Positions 1 to 7,693 of a stretch of DNA of 64,000 bases are shown here, piece by piece (the stretch's first letter is position 1; each line of letters begins with the position of its first letter). The notes under the pieces were generated by a model that saw only the letters and a list, made by a program, of their open reading frames with translations, ran no database searches and was not told the DNA's origin. The stretch lies in assembly GCF_004771275.1 (NCBI RefSeq), contig NZ_RQEV01000015.1, forward strand, positions 124,001 to 188,000. Reading direction: 5' to 3'. This DNA is from Leptospira fluminis (lineage in GTDB: Bacteria; Spirochaetota; Leptospiria; Leptospirales; Leptospiraceae). The position numbers and the translations under genes are program-made.

Positions 1-139
1 CATCGGGGATATTTTTCCGGGTAAAATATTCGTGCCCGGTTTTTTCTCCGCATTTCTCGGCGGCGCAGTACTTGCTCTCGCAAACTATGTGGCTAAGCGG
101 GAGGCAGGGGACGAGGATTCCAATAAGAACGGAGACTGA
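1..139 (+). CDS. C-terminal end of an unidentified membrane protein (cut by the window edge)
   Basis: Reading from base 2 the frame stays open for 45 codons to a TGA at 137-139. The visible tail has a hydrophobic stretch ([17 protein letters not shown]) followed by a charged, hydrophilic end rich in D, E, N and K. This fits the last membrane helix and cytoplasmic tail of an integral membrane protein. The family cannot be named from 45 residues. It converges on the tetR gene, with 7 bases between the two stop codons. Confidence 0.5.
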   Translation, partial: IGDIFPGKIFVPGFFSAFLGGAVLALANYVAKREAGDEDSNKNGD

Positions 140-146
140 TCCTTTT

Positions 147-731
147 TCAGAGTTCGGAAAGCATTTCCTCCCTTAGTTCCCGGAAGAATTTCGGATCTCC
201 CGTCATCATGTAGAATTGGGAGTTTCCTTGGAAAAGCTTCATAAAGCGTTCCGCCTTTTTCCGGGAGGAAAAATCCTTAGAGAGCGATCCTTTCGTTTTA
301 CAATTCTCGAAATATAGTTCCAGACAATGGATCCAACTTTCCAATACTGCACTGGCTTGTTTGGACCATTCGGGATTTTGTCCTTCCACGCTCCCCATGA
401 ATCTGGCCAGCGGGCAGCCGAAATATTTTTTGGCCCGGACCTGTTTTCCGAGTAAGGCCATCCAGCGTTCTACGAATTCTATCGGTCCCGAAGAGCGGTC
501 CATCAGCCTTTCCCAACCGTTTTGAAATTCCGCAGCTTGAACCTCCAGATACTTTTTTCCCAAATCCTCCTTAGTCTGAAAATACCGGTAAAAGCTGGCC
601 TTATGGGATTCGGACTCTTCTATCACCTGATTGACCGAGGTTGTCGCATATCCTTGCGTATAGATTAAGCGAATCGCGGTTTGCACCAAGCGATCATAAG
701 GGCCCGGAGCGGAATTTTCCGATTTTTTCAT
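147..731 (-). CDS. TetR/AcrR-family transcriptional repressor
   Basis: This 194-residue protein has the usual TetR length. The N-terminal helix-turn-helix spans about residues 12-60, with the typical signatures GYATTSVNQV and KASFYRYFQTKEDLG. The C-terminal ligand domain contains a GCPLA motif around residue 105, seen in the LmrA/YxaF-like subgroup (recalled, not searched). The gene is divergent from the alcohol dehydrogenase. Two identical-arm inverted repeats lie between them, so it most likely represses both itself and the dehydrogenase. A TATTAT -10-like box (743-738 on the minus strand) lies only 6 bases before the ATG, so the transcript may be nearly leaderless, and a TAGACT -35-like box falls inside operator 1. 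The ligand is unknown. Confidence 0.88.
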   Translation of the reverse strand: MKKSENSAPGPYDRLVQTAIRLIYTQGYATTSVNQVIEESESHKASFYRYFQTKEDLGKKYLEVQAAEFQNGWERLMDRSSGPIEFVERWMALLGKQVRAKKYFGCPLARFMGSVEGQNPEWSKQASAVLESWIHCLELYFENCKTKGSLSKDFSSRKKAERFMKLFQGNSQFYMMTGDPKFFRELREEMLSEL

Positions 732-748
732 GGGCCTATAATAAAAGG

Positions 749-766
749 ATAGACTAATTAGTCTAT
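749..766. promoter_or_regulatory. TetR operator 1: perfect 18-bp palindrome
   Basis: ATAGACTAATTAGTCTAT equals its own reverse complement. It lies 18 bases upstream of the tetR start codon and overlaps the likely -35 region of that gene. The outer hexamers ATAGAC / GTCTAT with a 6-base centre are repeated exactly at 790-807. Confidence 0.8.
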
Positions 767-789
767 CGTGATTCAGAGTTGGCTTATGG

Positions 790-807
790 ATAGACTTTCC
801 GGTCTAT
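790..807. promoter_or_regulatory. TetR operator 2: ATAGAC-N6-GTCTAT
   Basis: This second copy has the same arms and the same 6-base spacing as operator 1, with centre TTTCCG. The two centres are 41 bases apart, close to four helical turns, so two dimers would sit on the same DNA face. It lies just before the preferred dehydrogenase start at 819. Confidence 0.78.
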
Positions 808-818
808 CGGGAGTTTTC

Positions 819-1841
819 ATGCAACGATTGATGTTCGTAAAGAAAAATACCTTGCAGTGGATGGAGACGGAGGATCCTAAAATCACAGGTCCGAATCAGG
901 CTTTGGTGCGACCCCTCGCGGTTTCCAGGTGCGATTTAGACCTACCGATTCTACGGGGAGAGACTTTGTTCCGCGCGCCTTTTCCCGTCGGGCATGAATT
1001 TGTGGGCGAGATCCGGGAAGTGAGTCCCGAGCTAGAGAATGTTTTTCCTCTCGGTACCAGAGTGGCGGTTCCTTTCCAGATTTCCTGCGGACATTGCCAT
1101 AATTGCGAAACGGGACAATCCAAGAGTTGCAGTACGGTTCCTCATACCAGCGCCTACGGAATGGGAAAAGGAGGTAAGGAATACGGAGGCGCGCTTGCGG
1201 ATTCGGTTCTCGTTCCTTACGCAAAAGAGATGCTCGTTCCCTTTTCCGCTAATACGGATCCGGCCGCGATCGCAAGCATTAACGACAATCTTATAGAAGC
1301 GTGGAAACTCGCCGGAATATTTTTGCAGGAAAGAAAAGATCAAAAAATTCTAATACTTGGAGGATGGGCGGCCAGTATCGGTCTCTATACGGCGGCCTTG
1401 TCCAAGCACATGGGCGCTGCCGAAGTCGTCTACGTGGATACGGACAAGAAGCGTCTGGACTTGGCGGACTCTTTCGGGGTAAAGGCTGAAAAAATCTCGG
1501 GGTTCCCGAAAAATTTCGGAAAGTTCGATATCGTGGCCGATGCCAGCGGTAGCGAGGAAGGTTGGGAATGCGGGCTTCGCTCCCTGGGTGTGGACGGGAT
1601 TTTCGGTTCCTGCTCCATTTTTTGGACAAATGCATTGCCGATTCCTTATTTAGAACTTTATAATACTGGAGCAAATTTGAAGATCGGCCGAGTTAAGTCC
1701 CGAGAATGGATTCCGGAAATGTTGCGATTGGTTGAAGAGGAGGGGTTCGATCCTTCTAGAGTAACGACGCGGAAAGCGAAATGGTCCGAAGCTGCGGAAG
1801 CCTTTCTGGAGGAAGAGACCAAGCTTGTGATCGTTAGATAG
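819..1841 (+). CDS. Zinc-dependent alcohol dehydrogenase (MDR superfamily)
   Basis: This medium-chain dehydrogenase should use NAD(P) and zinc to oxidise an alcohol or reduce an aldehyde or ketone; the substrate is unknown. The GroES-like half has the catalytic zinc ligands (CDLD, GHEFVGEI) and the four-cysteine structural zinc lobe CGHCHNCETGQSKSC. The nucleotide half has LGGWAASIG in place of a plain GxGxxG. The frame is open from 768, but I chose ATG 819 because a CGGGAG Shine-Dalgarno sits 5 bases before it, the protein then starts at MQRLMFVKK as family members do, and operator 2 falls outside the coding region. It is probably controlled by the divergent TetR protein, perhaps as a detoxifying reductase. 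Confidence 0.85.
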   Translation: MQRLMFVKKNTLQWMETEDPKITGPNQALVRPLAVSRCDLDLPILRGETLFRAPFPVGHEFVGEIREVSPELENVFPLGTRVAVPFQISCGHCHNCETGQSKSCSTVPHTSAYGMGKGGKEYGGALADSVLVPYAKEMLVPFSANTDPAAIASINDNLIEAWKLAGIFLQERKDQKILILGGWAASIGLYTAALSKHMGAAEVVYVDTDKKRLDLADSFGVKAEKISGFPKNFGKFDIVADASGSEEGWECGLRSLGVDGIFGSCSIFWTNALPIPYLELYNTGANLKIGRVKSREWIPEMLRLVEEEGFDPSRVTTRKAKWSEAAEAFLEEETKLVIVR

Positions 1842-1872
1842 GAGTACGGAATTCGGGAAAAAATTTGTGGAC

Positions 1873-1910
1873 AAAGGGCTTTTGCATGATCACAATAAAG
1901 GCCCTTTTTT
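1873..1910 (+). terminator. Intrinsic terminator after the alcohol dehydrogenase gene
   Basis: AAAGGGCTTT (1873-1882) pairs with AAAGGCCCTTT (1897-1907) with one bulged G, followed by a T run at 1905-1910. The 3' arm also contains the only Shine-Dalgarno-like AAAGG of the next gene, whose ATG is at 1912. Confidence 0.7.
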
Positions 1911-1911
1911 C

Positions 1912-2286
1912 ATGAAACGGATTTTTATTGTCTCTCTCCCGATCTTTCTCGTGTTTTCCTTCCTGGAGAACTGCGCTGTATTTCAGAGAAAGAACCGAAT
2001 CCTCACGAGTTATCTGGACGAAAAAATACGTCCGGAAAGCGCCGTCGCCCAGGTCGCGCTTTCTCCCGTCGCGATTCCTGTCGGAGTCGTTTCGCTGTTT
2101 TTAGACGGCCTTGTCCTGCATCCGATTAGTGTGATCCCCGATGCGTTGGAGGATACTTACAAAGTCATCTGGATGGATCCGACGGGAGGGGTGGTTTTTC
2201 AAACCATAGTTTTCTTTCCTAAATTGGCTGTGACTCCGCTCTTCTTTTTGGTCGATTTTTTGGGGCGAAGCGGAATCGCTTTTTAA
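1912..2286 (+). CDS. Small lipoprotein, paralogue of the next gene
   Basis: The function is unknown. The product of about 124 residues begins MKRIFIVSLPIFLVFSF and has a lipobox-like LENC, so it is probably exported and lipid-modified. The mature part contains PVAIPVGVVSLFLDGLVLHP and TPLFFLVDF, two segments that match the neighbouring lipoprotein (PFYLPVGLAAGLLDLFIVHP, TPLFFAGDL). The frame is also open from a GTG at 1867, but that start would put 15 hydrophilic residues before the signal peptide, so ATG 1912 is preferred. The start codon directly follows a terminator hairpin, so translation from read-through transcripts would be hindered. Confidence 0.72.
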   Translation: MKRIFIVSLPIFLVFSFLENCAVFQRKNRILTSYLDEKIRPESAVAQVALSPVAIPVGVVSLFLDGLVLHPISVIPDALEDTYKVIWMDPTGGVVFQTIVFFPKLAVTPLFFLVDFLGRSGIAF

Positions 2287-2304
2287 AGGATCGGGAAAGG
2301 CGAA

Positions 2305-3171
2305 ATGACTCTAAAATACCGGAAAGGAATTCTTCTCACGATTCTCATCTGTCTTTGTGTCTCTAACTGGAATTGCGCCATCTTCAACCGGAACAACACT
2401 CCTTTGGTCGTACGGGTGGAAAAACATCTGGTTCCGGAAGAGCCGGTTCCGAAAGTCCTCGCGGCTCCTTTTTATCTACCGGTAGGATTGGCTGCCGGCC
2501 TATTGGATCTATTCATCGTCCATCCCATCATACGGATTCCCGACGCGTACCGGGATACGATAAGCGCCCTTTGGACTCCGCACCCGGAAAACGGATATAT
2601 GACCCGGATGGCCTTCCTCCCTTTTTCGGTTTTGCTTACACCCTTATTTTTTGCCGGGGATCTTTTCTTTCGTAGCGCTTTCGATGTGAACGGTAATGTT
2701 GATCGTGCCCGTATCGAGGTAGTTCCCGAAAAAAAGGTCAAATCTCTGCAGCAAGCTTTGTCGGAAGGCGATCGTGCGACGATCGTCAAATCTCTGAACT
2801 CGTACACTTACTACGAGCCGGGCATTCTTTATGCCGTATTGGAAGCTTATCCGTCCGATGAGGAGATTCGGCAGTTGGCATTCGTCAAACTCGTTTCCGC
2901 TTTGAACGCTCAAACCTTTCCCCAATTCGAGGATTTTCTTTTAAGTCAGTTGAACAAGGATGCCCGGATCGATCGGATGCTACTAGGTGTATTCCGTCGA
3001 CTTTCCTCCAAAAAAGCAAGTGCGGAAATATTACGTATTTTGCGGATAGGTTCCGTTCCGGAAGCTCTTGCAAAGGATTATATGATCACTGTCATATATA
3101 TAGGCAATGAAAAAGAGCTCCAGTATATCCTGGACCGTATTCGGTCGGATAAGATAAAAGACGGACGCTGA
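2305..3171 (+). CDS. Lipoprotein with helical C-terminal extension, paralogue of the preceding gene
   Basis: This 288-residue protein has a lysine/arginine-rich start, a hydrophobic signal and a lipobox-like NWNC at about residue 24. Residues 40-125 repeat the domain of the preceding short lipoprotein (P[FV]x(2)PVG, D(A/L)xxDT, TPLFF). Residues 140-285 form an extra, probably all-helical region with repeat-like stretches (SLQQALSEGD, IVKSLNSYTY, AVLEAYPSDEE), which could be HEAT- or TPR-like. The two genes are 18 bases apart and likely cotranscribed. It appears to be an unnamed Leptospira-type envelope family; no enzyme motif was seen. Confidence 0.75.
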   Translation: MTLKYRKGILLTILICLCVSNWNCAIFNRNNTPLVVRVEKHLVPEEPVPKVLAAPFYLPVGLAAGLLDLFIVHPIIRIPDAYRDTISALWTPHPENGYMTRMAFLPFSVLLTPLFFAGDLFFRSAFDVNGNVDRARIEVVPEKKVKSLQQALSEGDRATIVKSLNSYTYYEPGILYAVLEAYPSDEEIRQLAFVKLVSALNAQTFPQFEDFLLSQLNKDARIDRMLLGVFRRLSSKKASAEILRILRIGSVPEALAKDYMITVIYIGNEKELQYILDRIRSDKIKDGR

Positions 3172-3184
3172 TTCGAACCGGGTC

Positions 3185-3847
3185 TTAAAACCGTCCGATG
3201 GATCGAAAATAGTCGGCTAAAATGGAATCCACTTCTTCGAAGGAAAGATATCCTTTGGTCAAAATTCCCCTTTCGATACCGTCGGAAAAAACGAGAGTCG
3301 GAAAACCGGTGACACCAAGTTGAAAGCCGTAGTTGAAGTCCGTCTCCGTTTCCAAAACGGTTTCTTTTGCCGAGTATAGTTCCCGAAATTCGGATTCCTT
3401 CATTCCGAAGTCTCTTGCGATCCCGATAAAGACTTCCGGATCGGTCGGATCCTTTCCTAAGGCATGGAATCCGTAAGAAAGAGAGTCCATAAATTCGAAG
3501 GCCGTTCCGGGGGCGAGTCTCTGAGCGGCGATCACCGCCCTGCAAGAAGGTTCCGAATCCAAGACCAAATCCCTGCGCTTTAGGATTTCGTAATCGAACT
3601 TTCTTTTTGAGATTCGTTCCGCCTCCTTCCACACGTACCTCAGACGATCCGTGCTTTCCTGTGTGAACGGCTCCACATTCGAACCGAAGCGGTACCCTCC
3701 CAACACGAGAGAAAATTCGATTTTGTCGGAATATTTTTCCCTCAATGCGGCGATAGAGGGCCCGAAGGCGTAGGACCAGGTACACAGAGGGTCCGCCACA
3801 TACAGAAGTGAATGTTTCCCTTGGGTCTGAAAAAGTTCCGCTTCCAT
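3185..3847 (-). CDS. DsbA-family thioredoxin-fold protein with one active-site cysteine
   Basis: This 220-residue protein lacks a signal peptide and is probably cytoplasmic. It resembles FrnE/DsbA-like proteins of the DPxCxWCWGF type: the start DPLCTWSYAFGPS (residues 19-31) lines up with that motif, but the second cysteine is serine (C22-T-W-S25). The cis-proline loop TGFPTLVFSDG is intact near residue 180. A CxxS thioredoxin fold usually signals isomerase, glutathione-dependent or non-redox use rather than disulfide formation. It is convergent with the lipoprotein pair, with 13 bases between stops. Confidence 0.78.
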   Translation of the reverse strand: MEAELFQTQGKHSLLYVADPLCTWSYAFGPSIAALREKYSDKIEFSLVLGGYRFGSNVEPFTQESTDRLRYVWKEAERISKRKFDYEILKRRDLVLDSEPSCRAVIAAQRLAPGTAFEFMDSLSYGFHALGKDPTDPEVFIGIARDFGMKESEFRELYSAKETVLETETDFNYGFQLGVTGFPTLVFSDGIERGILTKGYLSFEEVDSILADYFRSIGRF

Positions 3848-3923
3848 TCTTAATACATGGATAGAATAGGTTTCGTTTTAGGACCATTCTTTTCTTTTAA
3901 GGAAAGGAGGGGAATTGCGCCGG

Positions 3924-3954
3924 AAAATAAAAAAGGCGGGACAAAAGTCCCGCC
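3924..3954 (-). terminator. Intrinsic terminator of the small membrane protein gene
   Basis: On the minus strand GGCGGGAC-TTTT-GTCCCGCC forms a perfect 8-bp stem with a 4-base loop (3954-3935), followed at once by TTTTTTATTTT. It lies 29 bases after the stop of the gene at 3984-4268. Confidence 0.9.
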
Positions 3955-3983
3955 TCCATCTCTTTTTCGTTTCGGAGGATTTT

Positions 3984-4268
3984 CTAAATTTCGTTCGGGT
4001 GTTTGACGTAGTATAGTGATAGCCACACTACCCCGAAAAGTACCCCCGCGTACGCTAGGATCGCGGTCGCGATGTCGATCATAGGAAGAACGGTTGCTAT
4101 AGGGGTTACCTTAACAGCCGTAATCTTCGTAGCTTCACCAAGAATTAGGAATAGACCTCCCAATCCTATCAGGTGATAACGATTCATCGCGTCCTTTGAT
4201 ACTCGGGCGAACCGGGCAAACACAGGAACAGCCAAAAGCGCTAATGCGAAAATGGTGACTGCATCCAT
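3984..4268 (-). CDS. Small three-helix membrane protein of unknown function
   Basis: This 94-residue protein has hydrophobic segments at about residues 4-20, 33-47 and 57-86, and a short polar tail (YYVKHPNEI). It is preceded by a textbook AAGGAGGT Shine-Dalgarno (4283-4276) 7 bases before the chosen ATG and followed by a strong terminator, so it is an independent and probably well-expressed monocistronic unit. Two further ATGs lie between the Shine-Dalgarno and the chosen start, but they are out of frame. No family recognised. Confidence 0.75.
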   Translation of the reverse strand: MDAVTIFALALLAVPVFARFARVSKDAMNRYHLIGLGGLFLILGEATKITAVKVTPIATVLPMIDIATAILAYAGVLFGVVWLSLYYVKHPNEI

Positions 4269-4420
4269 GGTTCATACCTCCTTAAGGTACTAAGTTAGAC
4301 ATCTGGTAGTTCGAGGTTCTTACTGAAAAAACGGAAAAATATTTTATAAAAATTGAATGTAATATAACGACCGATCGATTAAGATACTTTTTTTATATCG
4401 TTAGGATTAATACCGCTTCC

Positions 4421-4440
4421 GATCCGGATTAATCCGGATC
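4421..4440. promoter_or_regulatory. Perfect 20-bp palindrome, candidate operator
   Basis: GATCCGGATTAATCCGGATC is identical to its reverse complement. There is no loop and no T run, so a protein-binding site is more likely than a terminator. It is located between two divergent genes. Confidence 0.5.
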
Positions 4441-4524
4441 CCTATTCCGATTAAAATATCCAACAAGGGATAATCGCTTTGAGCGAGAAAAAACGAAAAA
4501 AAATCCGTTTTGATCCTTGCTTCT

Positions 4525-4540
4525 CCCGGAAAAATCCGGG
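4525..4540. other. Short GC hairpin
   Basis: CCCGGA-AAAA-TCCGGG is a perfect 6-bp stem with a 4-base loop and no T run. It lies 100 bases before the peptidase start. It may affect the leader RNA; its role is unknown. Confidence 0.35.
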
Positions 4541-4639
4541 TTCCGCTCCGCTCGCGGGAAAAAACCTTAATCAAATCGTAATCATTTCGGTACAAATTCT
4601 TTTCGACCCCTGTCGTCGGTTTTAAAGAATTTCCTTAAC

Positions 4640-5785
4640 GTGGATCTGCTTTCGTTCTACCTAGAGACGTACGACGCTTGTCGTAGAGCCTTTCTTTCCT
4701 ATCGCAGAAGTTTGAAAAAGAACTTCCTCCGTTTTCATCACGAAGTCCTGGAGATCCCGAAAGGCGGGGGAGAGATCGACACATACCTGATCGGGAACAA
4801 AAAAAAGGTCCCTAAAAAGATCGTGATTATGAGTTCCGGCATACACGGTGTGGAAGGATTCGCAGGATCGGCCTTTCAGCGCAGATGGATCGAGGAATAT
4901 CTTTTGAACGACCATCCTTCCTATTCCCTTCCTAAAAACGTGGATTTTCTCTTTTTGCACGGGATCAACGTGGAAGGCTTCAAAAGTATGAGAAGGGTAA
5001 ACGAAAGAAACGTGGATCTGAATCGGAACTTCGCCTTAAAGCGGGAGAAACTCCACAAGAAAGCCAAAAACAAAGGTTATCGCAAAATCCAATCCTTTCT
5101 CAATCCTCCCAGAAAGTTCAGCTACATCGCTTGGGAATATTTCCTTTTCGTACTCCGTTTCTTCGGGATCGTCACCCGCTTCGGAGCTAAATACGTTATG
5201 GACGCGGCGGTCAACGGTCAGTACGAATTTCCGGGCGGAATCTACTATGGTGGGAGAAAACCCGAGCCGGTAGTACGGCAGTTGCGCAAATTCTTCCGTA
5301 AGACGTTGAAGAAGTACGAACAAATCCTGATCCTGGACTTTCACACGGGTTACGGTGCAAGGAACGCTCTTAGTCTCATGCAGAACGCGCCTCCGGGGTC
5401 TCGGGAAGATCGAAACCTAAAAAAGGTATTCGGAGATTTCGGGCTTTTGTTAAACGAAGGTGAAGAGGACTTTTATAGGACGTCGGGCGATTTTACGGAC
5501 TTTTTCGGAAAGCTATTCGGAAAGGACAAGGATCTCTTTCCGATCACCGTAGAGATGGGAACTTTCGGAAACCTGAATCTTCGCGGCGCTCTAAGGGGAA
5601 GTTTTCTGATGATCAGCGAAAATCGGATTCATTTTTTCGGATCCAAGTCCGAAACCGCAGCGGAAAGAGTCCGAGAGGATTTTCGGGAGATGTTTTTTCC
5701 GACCAGAGAGGACTGGAGACTTGCGGCTATGGACCAGGTTTTCGGCGTAGTTCCCGAAGCGATCGTCCGGTTCTCGAAAATCTAG
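4640..5785 (+). CDS. DUF2817 / M14-like zinc carboxypeptidase-type hydrolase
   Basis: This 381-residue protein fits the DUF2817 branch of the M14 metallocarboxypeptidase fold. SSGIHGVEGFAGS (about residues 67-79) supplies the HxxE zinc-binding pair, RNVDLNRNF (about 125-133) resembles the M14 substrate-binding NxxR region, and DFHTGYGA (about 234-241) supplies the third zinc histidine. It should cleave a peptide or amide bond; the substrate is unknown. No signal peptide was seen. The start is a GTG without an obvious Shine-Dalgarno, so the N-terminus is uncertain by some residues. It converges on the phosphatase gene with a 4-base overlap of the 3' ends. Confidence 0.78.
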   Translation: MDLLSFYLETYDACRRAFLSYRRSLKKNFLRFHHEVLEIPKGGGEIDTYLIGNKKKVPKKIVIMSSGIHGVEGFAGSAFQRRWIEEYLLNDHPSYSLPKNVDFLFLHGINVEGFKSMRRVNERNVDLNRNFALKREKLHKKAKNKGYRKIQSFLNPPRKFSYIAWEYFLFVLRFFGIVTRFGAKYVMDAAVNGQYEFPGGIYYGGRKPEPVVRQLRKFFRKTLKKYEQILILDFHTGYGARNALSLMQNAPPGSREDRNLKKVFGDFGLLLNEGEEDFYRTSGDFTDFFGKLFGKDKDLFPITVEMGTFGNLNLRGALRGSFLMISENRIHFFGSKSETAAERVREDFREMFFPTREDWRLAAMDQVFGVVPEAIVRFSKI

Positions 5786-7584
5786 ATCCGATCCACTATG
5801 AGTAAGGTCACATCGTCCTCGAAATCCGACCGCCTACAGTAGTTGCGACATTCTTTGATGAGTCCGAGCGAAGTTTCGCCGGCCTGACTTTGGGAAAAGG
5901 ACCGAACCGCAAGAGAAAGTAAATCGTCGCTGTACCTTCTGCTTCTATCCTCGTTGGAATGTTCCGTAATTCCGTCCGTGTACAATACGAGACGGTCCAT
6001 CGGTTGGAAGGACGTCACGAATTCCTCGAAGAACAGATCCGGAATGACCCCGACCAATTTCCCCTTGGTTTCCAGCGGCAACGAAGTTCCTTCCGCTCTG
6101 CGAAACAATATCGGAGGATTGTGCCCCGCGTTGGAATACACCAGAGTGTTGGTTCCGGTATGTATTACTCCGTAGAAGGAGGTAAGGAAATTTCCGGCGA
6201 GCTTATTATAAAGAGCGTGGTTCAGCGCGGTAAAAAATTTGGAAGGACTGGACAAGGTTTCCTCTTCGAATGTCTCCATTACGGTATGAATCACCGCGGC
6301 GACCACCGAAGCCGAGAGTCCGTGGCCCGAGACGTCCGCGATCAACACTGCGGTCCTGTGCTCGTCCAATTTGATTACGTTATAAAAATCCCCGCCTACG
6401 TTATCGAAGGGAATGTGTTGCACGCCGAAATCCAATCCTGGAACATACGGAAGCACGGAAGGAAGGATGCGTGTCATGACTTCTCTGGCCCGCCGAAGCT
6501 CCCTTTCCGAATCCATCACTTTGTGGAAGAGATTCGCGTTCTGGATCGTGACACTGAGTCGGTTCGCGATCGCGCCGAGCATCTCTAAGTCCGCATGCGT
6601 GAACGCGTAACCCGAATACTTATTGTTTACGCTGATCACTCCCAAAAGATTTCCTCTATACAGCAACGGAGCGGAAATGAGAGAGCTGGCTTCGAATTTG
6701 TATTTTGCGTTTTTGTCGTAGCGCGGATCTTCCTCCAGATTCTGGATGAGGAGGCTTTGTTTTTCTTTGGCGACCCATCCGGATACGCCTTCTCCATAGG
6801 GAACTTGGATCGCATGGATGGCCTCTTCCGGAATTCCTCTTGCGGCTAGGATCCGTAAGACTTCTAGAGTGGGATCCGCCAGGTAAATCGTTCCGGCCTT
6901 CGCCTCCAAAAATTCCAAAACCTTATCGATCAGCCAATTTCCCAATTCCTGGATGCTTTTTTCGGCTACGGTAAGTTTTTCGAATTCGTATAATAGGGAT
7001 AATTCTAGGACACGCTTCTTCAAAGACTCGTGAGTCTTCGCGTTCTTGATCGCGATCGCCGCAATTTCGGAAAGGGAGGCAAGGACCTCCAGATCCGACG
7101 AATCAAAACTGCGGTTTCCGGATTTATTCAGGATTTCGAGAGTGCCGATGACCTGGTCCTGCACGAAAAGAGGGACGCATGCTAAGGAACGGGTCCGGAA
7201 TCCGGTTTTTTGGTCCAAGGACGGATTGAATCTTTTGTCGGTGTAGGCGTCTTCCAGCAGGATGGCTTTTTTTTCCTGAGCCACCCAGCCCGCGATTCCC
7301 TGGCCGGGTTCCAGCCGAGCGTATTTTTGTATGATCTCCCCTTTTTCTCCCAAGGCGACTTCGCAGTACAAAAAGCCGTCTTTCTCGTCCAATAGAAAAA
7401 GGGAACTGGCCTCCGCTTCCAAAAGATCTTTCGAATATAGCATGATCAGAGGGAGAAGTTGATACAGGTCTAGGTTGGCATTCAGAATCGTGCTCGTGTT
7501 GAGCAAGCTACGATATTTGCGAGACACTGAATCGACTGGAGTCATAGATGCGCCCAGACTGGCACGGATCCGATGCAAAGTCAA
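5782..7584 (-). CDS. GAF-GAF-SpoIIE (PP2C-type) serine phosphatase, RsbU-like
   Basis: This 600-residue protein has two GAF sensor domains (about residues 35-185 and 205-355) and a C-terminal SpoIIE/RsbU phosphatase domain (about 385-600). Metal-binding signatures are visible: DNVGGDFYNV, IADVSGHGLSASVVAA, VYSNAGHNPP, LYTDGITE and DDVTLLIV. Such enzymes usually dephosphorylate a STAS-domain anti-anti-sigma protein in response to a ligand or redox signal. A STAS protein occurs at 63383-63697, but any link is only inference. There is no transmembrane segment. A second ATG at residue 14 (MTPVDSVSRKY) is an alternative start. Confidence 0.88.
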   Translation of the reverse strand: MTLHRIRASLGASMTPVDSVSRKYRSLLNTSTILNANLDLYQLLPLIMLYSKDLLEAEASSLFLLDEKDGFLYCEVALGEKGEIIQKYARLEPGQGIAGWVAQEKKAILLEDAYTDKRFNPSLDQKTGFRTRSLACVPLFVQDQVIGTLEILNKSGNRSFDSSDLEVLASLSEIAAIAIKNAKTHESLKKRVLELSLLYEFEKLTVAEKSIQELGNWLIDKVLEFLEAKAGTIYLADPTLEVLRILAARGIPEEAIHAIQVPYGEGVSGWVAKEKQSLLIQNLEEDPRYDKNAKYKFEASSLISAPLLYRGNLLGVISVNNKYSGYAFTHADLEMLGAIANRLSVTIQNANLFHKVMDSERELRRAREVMTRILPSVLPYVPGLDFGVQHIPFDNVGGDFYNVIKLDEHRTAVLIADVSGHGLSASVVAAVIHTVMETFEEETLSSPSKFFTALNHALYNKLAGNFLTSFYGVIHTGTNTLVYSNAGHNPPILFRRAEGTSLPLETKGKLVGVIPDLFFEEFVTSFQPMDRLVLYTDGITEHSNEDRSRRYSDDLLSLAVRSFSQSQAGETSLGLIKECRNYCRRSDFEDDVTLLIVDRI

Positions 7585-7693
7585 CGATTGTCGTTTTTCC
7601 GGACCCTAAAAACGGCGGAAAGGCCCTAGTTTCCCCTGCGTCCCAGGTTTTTCCCGAACAGAAAACGGAATCCCCAGGTCGGATATCGTAGGC

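Larger units (their letters stand above)
4269..4639. other. 371-bp AT-rich intergenic region with two inverted repeats
   Basis: No convincing gene is present. It holds a perfect 20-bp palindrome at 4421-4440 and a CCCGGA-AAAA-TCCGGG hairpin at 4525-4540, within otherwise A/T-run-rich sequence. It serves as the upstream region for both the minus-strand membrane protein and the plus-strand peptidase. Confidence 0.6.

Noticed and set aside
768..818. Upstream extension of the alcohol dehydrogenase from 768
   Set aside because: It would put operator 2 inside the gene and lacks a Shine-Dalgarno; ATG 819 has one and fits the family N-terminus.
3078..3887. Long minus-strand frame of 269 residues overlapping the DsbA-like gene
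   Set aside because: Arginine-rich, low-complexity translation in a shifted frame of a gene with clear family motifs.
4407..4595. 62-residue frame in the intergenic region
   Set aside because: It runs through the palindrome and hairpin, lacks a Shine-Dalgarno and has no recognisable features.
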